Part shown: in pieces, positions 31,415-41,000 of the stretch
How positions within the stretch are numbered: position 1 is the first letter of the stretch
Layout: each line of letters begins with the position of its first letter
Origin: JANYCG01 sp031392945
Lineage (GTDB): Bacteria > Pseudomonadota > Gammaproteobacteria > Burkholderiales > Burkholderiaceae_C
Direction of reading: 5' to 3'
Assembly (NCBI GenBank): GCA_031392945.1
Contig: JANMVT010000290.1
Span: 1-46,895 of the forward strand
Length of the DNA: 46,895 nucleotides
Translations under genes and position numbers: made by a program
The notes under the pieces: model-generated
Seen by the model: the letters and a program-made list of their open reading frames with translations, nothing else
Database searches by the model: none
What the model was told of the DNA's origin: nothing

Positions 31415-31826
31415 GTTCGGCGTGCATCAGCGGCATGTAAAAAAACACCCGGCCCACTCAAGGCAGTTGCTGATCCATCCCTTTGGTCAGCGCGTCGCTG
31501 ACCAGGGCTTGCGAACGGCTGTCGCCTGCAAAGGCCAGTGCGCTGCGCCGATGGACATTGCGTGTGAACTGGTCGAGCAGGATGACCAAGGCCAGGCGGT
31601 TCAGCGGGTCTGCTTCCCAGCCTTTCAAACCACCCGTAACGGCCTGCTGCACCCAGTCGTCAAAGCGGGTCTTGATGTTTTGGTCCAGCTCGGCGCCACC
31701 GCCCCACCAGAGGTCTTTGCGGCCGCCGCTGGGCCAACCCACGGCAAGGCCATCGCCGAACCAGAAGTCCAGCACGGTTTGGCAATCAGCAAGGGCTGTA
31801 ATGGGGGATGAGGGCGCAGTGGTCAT
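31415..31826 (-). pseudogene. DUF924 family gene cut by IS66
   Basis: Starts at ATG 31826 and reads VLDFWFGDG, DLWWGGGAELDQNIKTRFDD and NRLALVILLDQFTRNVHRRS, the typical DUF924 N-terminal two thirds, to a TGA at 31458. Beyond that stop, in the same frame, the sequence continues VGRVFFYMPLMHAE, the next conserved DUF924 motif, and then ends at the IS66 border (31414/31415). So the gene has an in-frame nonsense codon and has lost its last third. A 122-residue product could still be made. The family's function is not known to me beyond its conservation. Confidence 0.82.
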
Positions 31827-31862
31827 GCGGCCATTTTGCCAGCGCTGCCCCGAGTCGGCTTG

Positions 31863-33512
31863 TTAAAACCGGTAGAACAATGAAAAGTTCAGGCGGATCG
31901 GATTGCTCTGGGGCGATCCGCTTTCCGCCTTGAGCACATAAGCCAGGTCAGCCGACACATCCATTTTTTGATAGGCCCAGCGAAAGCCACCACCAATGCT
32001 CAACAGGTCTTCGTTGACGCCAAAATTCGACCGGACCTGGCCGCCATCCATGTAGATCAACGGCCTGAGTTGCGGCGCGAAAACCTCCGGACCCAAGGCC
32101 TCCAGGTTGACCGAATAGCCCCAATCACCACGAACCTTGGCATCGGCAAACCCTCTGACGGAATTGACCCCGCCCAGGCTGAATTTTTCACCCGGGATCA
32201 GGCTGTTGCTGCTGATCTGTCCACGAAGGCGGCCCGTGTAGACCCAATTGCCGCTCCTGTAGTTGCCATCCAGTCCAAATCGCCAGGTCCGCCATTTGAA
32301 GTCTGCCGCCACGTTGTTGGGCGTGGCGAAAAAACCTTGTGATGCATAGTTCGCCGGGGAATTGGCCGTGCCGCCATCAATGTTGAAGGCGTAGTCGAGG
32401 TTGCCGCCAAAACCGCCCCATTGCTCTTCCTGCCTGAACGTGTAGCGAACCGAAACTGGACGCGAACCGACGTTTTGATCCGGAACAAGCAGACCGGGAA
32501 TCAAAGCCGCGACAGCGTTCCCGGCGGTGGACTCAAAGTGCTTGTCATCCAGCGCCACACCCAGCGTCTGCTGAAGCGGGCCGGTGCGCGGCAACGATTT
32601 GGTCAGGCGCACGCCCAAGAACTGGCCGCGACCCGTAACGTCGGGGCCGCCCTGTGCGCCCGCGCCTGAGTTGATGTCCGATGTCGTGTAATAGGCCGAC
32701 AGGTTCAAGCCCCTTCCGTAGACCGGAAACTGGTAATAAAAACCCAGCAGGGAGACCTTGTCAATTTTGCCGGGATCCGTGGTGTAGGTGAACGAGGCCA
32801 CATGGTCCCGGTCGAACAGATTTGAATGCTGGAAGCCAGCCGTCAGCCTTGAAATGCTGTCGTCCGGATTCTTTGGCGCAGCAGGCATGTTGCCGGTGTA
32901 GCCCAGGAAATAACTCAGCGGATGCGCGTCCTTGACCTTTAAAACCGCGTCCACCGAATCCGGCTTGGCCGACTCTTTGAAGGTTACCGTCACATGTTTG
33001 GACGGGTTGGTGTTGGCGGCGGTCAAGTCTTCGCCGATCTCGCGGATGTCGGGCACGCCACCTTCAACCAATCCGGGCAAACTGCGCCGGATGTTTTCTG
33101 TTGAAAAATGCTCGTTGCCCGAGACGTTGACCTTGTCGACGGTGAACTCGATGATTTGCAGCGTCACCTCGCCATCTTTGGGTTTTTGCACCGGCACAAA
33201 CACCCGGTGGAACACATAACCCTCGGCGCGCAGAGCCTTCTCCAGGCTTATTGCCGCTTGCTCGATCTGGCCAAGTGCGCGCCTTTCTCCCGTGAATGGC
33301 ACAAGCAGTTTTTCAGTTTCCGCCGGCGAAATGGGATTGTGGCCGTCGATCACGTATTTGTGGATGTCCAGAGTCGGCTCAACGATGGCGCTGGCCGGCG
33401 GCGCCAGGCTTTGCTGCGCCTGGGCGCTTTGCGCCAGCAAGCCGCATAACGAGATCAGCACAAGTGCAAGTGGACGAAGGGCAAAGGTGTTTTCGGTCAT
33501 TGGCATAGTCAT
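31863..33512 (-). CDS. TpsB outer-membrane transporter (ShlB/FhaC/HecB family)
   Basis: 549 residues: signal peptide (LVLISLCGLLAQSAQA), a short N-terminal stretch, a POTRA_2 domain (IEQAAISLEKALRAEGYVFH, then VFVPVQKPKDGEVTLQIIEF), a second POTRA (VNVSGNEHFSTENIRRSLPG) and a 16-strand ShlB-type barrel with the conserved loop-6 motif GGVNSVRGFADA (VRGY/F) and a terminal Phe (FSLFYRF), as the Bam complex expects. It exports the TpsA adhesin encoded upstream in the same operon. Six bases separate it from the FecR-domain gene. ATG 33512 is used; ATG 33500 is also possible. Confidence 0.95.
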   Translation of the reverse strand: MTMPMTENTFALRPLALVLISLCGLLAQSAQAQQSLAPPASAIVEPTLDIHKYVIDGHNPISPAETEKLLVPFTGERRALGQIEQAAISLEKALRAEGYVFHRVFVPVQKPKDGEVTLQIIEFTVDKVNVSGNEHFSTENIRRSLPGLVEGGVPDIREIGEDLTAANTNPSKHVTVTFKESAKPDSVDAVLKVKDAHPLSYFLGYTGNMPAAPKNPDDSISRLTAGFQHSNLFDRDHVASFTYTTDPGKIDKVSLLGFYYQFPVYGRGLNLSAYYTTSDINSGAGAQGGPDVTGRGQFLGVRLTKSLPRTGPLQQTLGVALDDKHFESTAGNAVAALIPGLLVPDQNVGSRPVSVRYTFRQEEQWGGFGGNLDYAFNIDGGTANSPANYASQGFFATPNNVAADFKWRTWRFGLDGNYRSGNWVYTGRLRGQISSNSLIPGEKFSLGGVNSVRGFADAKVRGDWGYSVNLEALGPEVFAPQLRPLIYMDGGQVRSNFGVNEDLLSIGGGFRWAYQKMDVSADLAYVLKAESGSPQSNPIRLNFSLFYRF

Positions 33513-33518
33513 GCGATT

Positions 33519-35003
33519 TCAAAGCCTGCAGATGTCCTGGCCGGGCTGCCCCAGGGTCGCTCCAAACAGCTGAAGGATGCGCAGGTCGCTTTGGGTGAAC
33601 AGTTCCGGGATGGGGAAGGGGTCGTCGCTCAGGAAACGCGGAACCGATTCCAGCCGCCTTGGCCGGCCATCCGCGCCGACAAAGCCGGTTTCGCCAACGC
33701 CAAAATCGCTGCGGCCCAGGGCTGTGGAAAGGTAGACGTGGCCGTCGCGCACAAACAGGTACAAGCCGTCTTCGCCGGTGGACGTCTGCGTGGCAAACAG
33801 GTTGTCCCAGTCGAACTCAAACTGGTCGGGCCGGGGCGCCGCAAACGCCAGCATGAATTCGGGGATGCCGGCCAGCAATCTGACATTGCGGTCGGCGCCT
33901 GCGAATCCGACGCTGTCCAGGGCGATCTCCAGCGGGGCGCCAGGCCCCTGCAAATAAGTCGCGCCCAGCCATGTGCGCATGAACAGGCCGTCCGCGCGGT
34001 CCGGCGAAGCGCCGCCACCCGCCGTGCCACCACCCGGCGCGGCACCTTCGAGCGAAGCGTCAACACAGGGCCCCTCGCAACTGATGTCCATGCCCGTGCC
34101 CCGGATGCCGACGGTTGAGGTGCGCGTCTGGATGGTCACCAGCTTGGGGTCTTTTTTGGCGATCAGGCCGGTGAAAACACGCAAGCCGCCACGCAAAAGT
34201 TGCAAGGCGAAATTGTCCGGCTCCTTGGACCGGCCGTAACTGAAGCTGTTGATTTTGAACACCGTCTGCGGGTTGAGCGCCAGGCGTGACTGGTCGCGAA
34301 AACCGATGACCGCGACGGTGTCGTTGCCGGTCTTGACCTCGTCGCCCAGGTACAGGGGCGAGCCGTCCTCTAGCTTGCGCGCGGCCTTGCCGGATTGCAG
34401 TGCGGAGGCTTCGCCATTGACCTTGACCACCCTGGCGACCACGCTGTCCGCTGGCGGCACGGCGACCGGCGGGTTTGGCCGCCCCTGCGCGGCGCGCTCT
34501 TCCAGGCGGCAATCCTCGCCGCAAATCCGCGCGTCAAAACTTGTGCCGCGAATGCCCACGGTGGCGGTGGCGGTGCGGAACTCGACGCTGCCGGGGCTGC
34601 GTTTGTTGATCAGGCCTGTTACCGCGCGCAAACCCCCTTTGAGCAAGCGCAAAAGGGCGCCTTCAGAGCCGGCGTCGTGGGCGTATTTTTCAATTGCAAA
34701 ACTGGTCGATGGGCGCAGCGTGATCTTGCTGCCATCGGTGAAAGACAGGACGGCAAAACCCTTCTCGGTTGTGGTGATGATGTCGCCCTGGTTGACGGCA
34801 TCGCCCCGGCCCAAAAAGCGCAGCGCCCCGCCGGTTTGCTGCGCCGTGGCCATGCCCTGCAAATGCTGGATTTCGCCGGCGCGTTGCTGGGCAGCCGCAG
34901 GCAACGCCAGGCTGGCAGCCAGGGACACCAGGGCCAGCGCCAAGCCTGGATTGACCAGGTTCGCCAGCCGCGTCATTTTTGAAGTGGGGGTGCTCATTGC
35001 CAT
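33519..35003 (-). CDS. Exported protein with two FecR domains
   Basis: 494 residues with a signal peptide (ALALVSLAASLALPAAAQ). Two FecR-type modules in tandem (about 40-158 and 195-310) each end in the same motif: TATVGIRGTSFD and TSTVGIRGTGMD. Each is followed by a Cys pair (ICGEDC and SCEGPC), which could form disulfides in the periplasm. A Gly/Ala-rich linker and a 160-residue C-terminal region of unknown fold follow. It has no anchor like that of the FecR anti-sigma factor and no sigma-factor gene is near, so a structural or secretion-helper role with the two-partner pair is more likely; this is inference. Seven bases lie between the tpsA stop and ATG 35003, which has AAGG just upstream. 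Confidence 0.87.
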   Translation of the reverse strand: MAMSTPTSKMTRLANLVNPGLALALVSLAASLALPAAAQQRAGEIQHLQGMATAQQTGGALRFLGRGDAVNQGDIITTTEKGFAVLSFTDGSKITLRPSTSFAIEKYAHDAGSEGALLRLLKGGLRAVTGLINKRSPGSVEFRTATATVGIRGTSFDARICGEDCRLEERAAQGRPNPPVAVPPADSVVARVVKVNGEASALQSGKAARKLEDGSPLYLGDEVKTGNDTVAVIGFRDQSRLALNPQTVFKINSFSYGRSKEPDNFALQLLRGGLRVFTGLIAKKDPKLVTIQTRTSTVGIRGTGMDISCEGPCVDASLEGAAPGGGTAGGGASPDRADGLFMRTWLGATYLQGPGAPLEIALDSVGFAGADRNVRLLAGIPEFMLAFAAPRPDQFEFDWDNLFATQTSTGEDGLYLFVRDGHVYLSTALGRSDFGVGETGFVGADGRPRRLESVPRFLSDDPFPIPELFTQSDLRILQLFGATLGQPGQDICRL

Positions 35004-35010
35004 ATGCCCT

Positions 35011-38000
35011 TCAATAACACTGGTTCAGGCTGCGGCGCCGGCCGCTGAGCGACAGCGTTCCGTCCTCAGACAGCGACAACTCGTCGTATTCATCAAATTG
35101 ATTCAGATAGGCCAAAAAGTCGGGCCCATACAGATTGGGCGAATTCCCGAAGGAGGAACTGTGAAGGTTGTCGGTCAAAAGGCTGAGGTCGGAGCCAAGC
35201 GTCACATTGAACGGCCCGATCAGGCCGGCCGCACAGCCCACACATTGCCCGCCGAGCGTGATGGTGCCGCCATTGGGTGCCGAGATGCTGGCGCCGCCCG
35301 TACCCGGCGTGAAGGCCAGGCCGCCGGAGGCCGCCAGATTGAAGGTGTTGGCCGCCACCACCGTGGCACCCCCGCCGTTGCCAATCACCAGCATGTTGCC
35401 ATTGGTGGCGGCCATGTTGATGAAGCCTGCCGTAACGTTGGCTGCCGCCGTGGAGCCAGCGCCGCCAATGATAAGGATGGAACCGTTGGAAATGCCGTCC
35501 AGCGTCAGCGGGTCTATCACCGCCGAGCCCAACGCACCACCGAGCACCTGGATCGGGCCGTTCAGCGTGCTGATCAGCATGGCGCCGACGGTGGGCGTGC
35601 CGGCCTGCAATTTGGATTTGGCTGCAACGCTTGCGCCACCCTGGATCGTCAGTTCCCCAACAACGATGGTTTGATTGCCGCCGGATTGAACCAGGGACTC
35701 ACCCAGCGCGTTGACGTCGCCGATCTGCATTTTTCCGGCGTTGAAGTAGTTCATGCCGATGGTTTGCGTCCCACCAGCGGTCAAGCGGGCGGACGACCCG
35801 ACCGCACCGCTGAAATTGGCCACGGTCAACGTGGCCGGAGCCACCCCGCCAACCAGGGAGATGACCTGGTTGCCGACGGCGGAAATCTCCGCCCGGGGTG
35901 CCGCGCCGAAGGTTGATGACAAGTTGATCGACAGCGCGTCGGCCGATATCGACTGGTTTGCGCCGGATGCAATTCGCGTGGTGTTGCCGCCGGCGTTGCT
36001 GAGGTTGATGACGTCGCCGACATTCAGCGTTTGCCCGCCCGTGCCGGATTCAATGCTGGTAACGCCCGCGCCGAAAGTCGGCGCCTGCAGGGTCAGCGCC
36101 CCGGAGGTAGTGATGGTCTGCAGGGCGCCCACAGCCTGCTGCTTGATCCAGGTGTCAGAGCCAAAACCGCCGCCCGTGATGGTGATGCCGGTTACCGCTT
36201 GCACCGACTGCGTACCGCTGGCGCTGTTGCGGATGCCGGATTCATTCAAACCTGGCGCAGAACCGCTGCCACCGCCGATGTTCAACGCAGCAGACGTAAA
36301 GACGTTCTGTCCCGTAGCAGCGAGCAGCAGTGCGCCTGAGCTATCGCCCGCCCCGCCAGCCAGTGAAATTCCAGTTGAACTGTTGATGGTCTGGCTCGTG
36401 CCCGATGCGATCTTCGCCCAGGCGTTGGCTCCCGAACCGCCCTGTAGGGTGATCAAATCGGTTTTATCGTAGTTGGAGTTGTTCACATTGCCGATGGTCT
36501 GGCTGCCGAAGCCGGTCGAAATCTCAGCGTAGGCGCCGCTTGTACCACCTGTGAGCGCTATGTTTTTGCTTGCATCAATCGTCTGGCTGGAGTAGGCCTT
36601 GATCGACCCCGACGCTCCGGCGGCCGAACCGCCCTGCACGAATATGTTATCGCTGGGGTTGTTGCTGTAAATGTAGGTGTATCCGATGCTCTGCGAACCA
36701 CCTGTGGACTGGATCGAAGCCGTCATGTTGGCGCCGGTGCCGCCAATGACAGACACGTCTGCGCCGGCCATGATGCTTTGCGAGCCCGCCGCCTGGATGC
36801 GCGCCGTCCCCCCGCTGCCGGCCTGCACCAGGATGTTTTGCGTAGGAACGTAGTAGTAATAGTCTGCCGTCAGGCCGATGTTCTGGCTGCCGCCTGAGGC
36901 AAGCAATTCGGCATTGGCGCCGGTGCCTGAGCCGCCTAACACCTTGATGTCGCCGCCGGCATAGAAGGTTTGGCTGCCAGAGGCCCGAATCGATGCGTAG
37001 GTGCCGTTGCCAGTGCCTCCCTGAACACGGATCTGATCCGTCACCGGATAGTAGTAGGTGTATTGGTTCCCAATGCTCTGCGAGCCGCCAGTGGCGACGA
37101 TTTCAGCGAACGCGTTGACGCCGCTTCCGCCCTGCACAGCGACAATGCCGTTTGGGTAGGGAATGGACTGGGATGCCCCCGTGATAGAGGCGCTAGCGTT
37201 GTCGCCGCCCCCCAGCACCGAAATGTTGTTGCCGCCGTTGATGGATTGGGAATAGACCGCCTGGAGTTTGGCCGTGGCCCCATCTGCCGCGCCGGCCTGA
37301 ATCAAGAGGTCATTGCCCACCGAAATCGATTGGTAGCCGGCAGAGACTATACCGGCGGTTGCACCGGTAACGCCAACTGACCCGCCGATGATCTGGAGGT
37401 CGTGACTTGCTTGCAGGCTCTGGCCAGACGTCGTGGTGCTGTTCAGCAGCGCTGTTCCGCCGCTGGCGACCACCTTGATGTCATTGCCGGCATTGAGCTG
37501 CTGATAGATGCCCTGGACCAGCGCATTGGCGCCGGACGCCTGGCCCCCGTTGATCTCAATGTTGTGGTGCGCTTGCAGATATGAATTGGCGCCCTGCACC
37601 GTGACACCCGCATTGGAGATTGTGTCGCCAGAAATCAACAAGTCGTGCCCGGCTTGCAGCGTGAGGTTGCCCGAGGCTGTGACGTTTCGCTGCCCGCCGA
37701 TGGCGTGGATGACCACGTCGCCGACTGTATTGGAGACGTTGTAGCCGGCATTCAAGGTCAGATTTGTGACGTTGCCGATGTCGCTGCCCACCACGATGTT
37801 GCCATTTGTCGCGTTCAGTGAAAACGCACCGGCCGAGAGCGGGTTGACGCCGTTGAGCACCAGGTCTGGGCCGGTGCGGGCCAGGCTGAACCCGGCATAG
37901 TTCGCGTTGGTCACCGAAATGGCGCCTGTGCCGCTCAGTCCCGTGGTGAGGTAGAGGTTGGTCAGCGGCGTGTTGGCAACATCCACCGCGATTTCGTTCT

Positions 38001-41000
38001 TGGCAGTAATGTCCAGCGTGACCGCGCCGCTGGTCAGCAGCGGCGATGCGCCGGTGCCGACGTTGCCATTGTTGGCCGACAAAGTCAAGGTGCCACTGGC
38101 CGCGCCTCCGCTGTTACGCGTGTCAATTTGCAGAGCCTGGGCGCCTGCTCTGAGTATGTCGCCTGCGCTGGCTGTCAGATTGACGCTGCCGCCCGTGGTG
38201 ACGATTTTTTCCACGCTGACGTTCTTGCCGGCGCCAGACGTGGCGGCGGTCACGCTGCCATTGGTCTGAATCGACGTCAGATTGACGTCGCCTCCAGTGT
38301 AGAGCTGCACGCCGCCACTGGACAGGGCGAGAGAAGGTGCCGTGACATTGGCTGAAGGGGCTGAGACGTACACATTGCTGCCGGCTCCCAGGGCGCCCGT
38401 GGTGGAAACGGACATGTCCGTGACGGCGGATGACGACTCGCGGTAGTACTCGTTGATGCCCGTGTTCGATTTCCACGTGACAGCCAGGGCGTTGCCCGGC
38501 CCGACGACGGTCAGGGTCTGGTTGCCGCCATTCGCGGTGACGCTGGAGCCGCCTGCAGCACCGGCGGTGGTTCCATCTGGCCGCACATCCAGGCTGGTCA
38601 GCGTCCCGGTAGAGGCGACGGTGAATTTGCCACTGGTGGTCAGTGTCAGGGCGCTGGTGCTCGTCAAATTCGCCTTGATATCGCCACCCGTGGCGGTCAT
38701 GTTCACGGAGCTGGCCGTCAGGCTTGCGCCGTTGGTCACCAGGTCGATGCCACCGGGCGCCGTGATCGTGGCGCCACTGGCGGTCATGGCAACAGAGGGA
38801 GCAAAAGCCCCCGTGGTGTTTACCGTAAGTTGGCCATTCGTTGAAAGGTTGCCGGTGTTGAACGTGGTTCCGGTGACATTCAGCCCATTGGTGCCGGTGA
38901 GCACGCCGGTGGTCAGGCTGCCGCCCGAAACCGTCAATGAATTGTTGGCCGTCACCGCACCCGTCGTCAGGGTGGCGCCTGTGAGGTTGACGTTATAGGC
39001 GCCTATCGTGCCGACTGCCAGGGCGCCAGAACCGGCGCCGACGCTGGCCGCGTCGGCGTAATAGCCGGTGTTGGTGGAGCCGCCTGCGATGGAGCCCGCA
39101 CCCGCGTTGACAGAAACGCCAGCGCCGCCGGTCACATACGCCGAGGTCTGGCTGCTGATGTTGCCACTGGTGGCCAGCGTGCCGCTGGCAGTCAGATGAA
39201 TCTCGTCCGTCAGATAGTTATAGGTGTTCAGGTGCGGAATGAACGTATAGCTGTACGGATAACCTCTGTGCGTCCCATTGCCAGTGACAGTGCCCAGGGA
39301 TAGGTTGGCGCCGCGCACATTCACGGATGGGCCCACGAGGTTACCGGTTGTGATGTTGCCGCCCGCGATATCAACGCTATTGCCCACGCTGTTGGCGCCG
39401 ACGCTGGACGAGTTCACGTTGCCAGCGGTCACTGCACCGGGGCCGGCCGCCAGATTGACGTAGCCGGCGCTAATGTTGTTGGTGCCCGGCGCGGCTTGCG
39501 TCAAGGGCCCAGTCGACGCCAGATAGACGTTATTCAGGCCCGTGGTCGAGAGGTTCACGTCGCCGTAAGTAAGGCCACTGCCAGCAGCAGTGAAGCGGAA
39601 CTCGTTCAGCACATTGGCGGCCTGGACCACATCACCAATCGTGATGGTGGAGCCATCGCTGGTGGCGTTGACCGAAAGGTCCTGCGAGCTAAATGTGGAC
39701 GTGCCGCCATTGCCCATCCCCGCTGCCGAGGCTGACAATTTGATGCCGGTCACCGTTTTGGCGACACCTGCCAAGTCATCTGCCGAAACAAAGAACTGCC
39801 CGCCGCTGCTGCTGGCGCTGATGACGCCATTGGTGTTGATGTGGACGGCCTTGCCGACGTCGCCGATGTTCTTGCCTGACGACAGGGTGACGGTGCTGGC
39901 GGCACCAGCAAAGATGTCCATGGGACGGGTGAAACTGGCGTCGCCGATCACGCCATTGACGGCATCGTCGGCGGTCAAACTGACGTTGCCGCCCGACGTG
40001 ATGTCAGCAGCGGTGTTGTCAAGAGTTGTCTTGATGCTGCCCCGGCTCGAATTCAAGCTGACAGTGGATCCAGCCCCATTGGCTGTGATCGTCTGGAACG
40101 CGATGTCTGTGCTGGCCGTGATGTTGACCGAGGCGTTTGTGCCGGTCGTGGCCAAGCTGCCAAGCGACACGGAGTTAGTGCTTGATGAGAACGAGCTTGA
40201 AAACTGGGATGTGTTCGCCCCCATCGCGCTGATCGGGCCGTCCGTCGTAAATACCGACAGGCTGCTGGACGTGGCGGCCAAGTTGCCGGTGGACGTGACG
40301 GCGCCGCTGCCGTAGTTGCTGATGTTGATGGAAGACCCAGTCAGCCCGGCCACATTGATCACGGTCGGCGTCAGGACATTGGGAGTGTTGAAATTGCCGT
40401 CATGGTCATAACTCGTGCCCGCCTGCAAAAAGATGCTGCCGCCTGCCGTCAATGGGTTGCTGATGGTGATATTGCCAGCGCCAGAGTTGACCACCTGAAA
40501 CGAGTTGCCCGCCGTCACTGTGCCCAGATTGATGTTCCCAGTGGTGACAAACCGCTTGGACCGGTTGGGCCCCAAGTCCGAGGAATTACGGTAATTTGAA
40601 CCGGCGTTCACAAACACGGAGCCGTTTGCCGCCGACACATTGGTGGCAGTGATATCGCCATTGTCCCTGGTCGTCAATTGGATGCTGCCAAACCCGCCAG
40701 CCGTCAGCGTGCCAGCGGCAATGGGGCTGACGTCGGTGCAGACACTGAAACTCAAATTGCATTTTTGGGCATTGACGACGATCCCGCTGTTGCCGGTCGT
40801 CGTGGCGGTGCCGATGGTCACGGGACCGGCGGCAGACGCATTCAGGCTGGCGCTGGTCACGCTGCCCAACGTCATGGCACCTTGGCTGTTCAATGTGACA
40901 GGCGCTCCGGTCAAATTCAGCGTGGTCGAGTTCAGTCCGCCATCAGTCACATTCAACTGAAAGCCCGACGCCAAACCGCCTGTTGAAACCGCATTCGCCG

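Noticed and set aside
36300..37160. CRISPR-like array
   Set aside because: The regular spacing comes from protein repeats in tpsA; the units are coding and diverged, with no identical short repeats.
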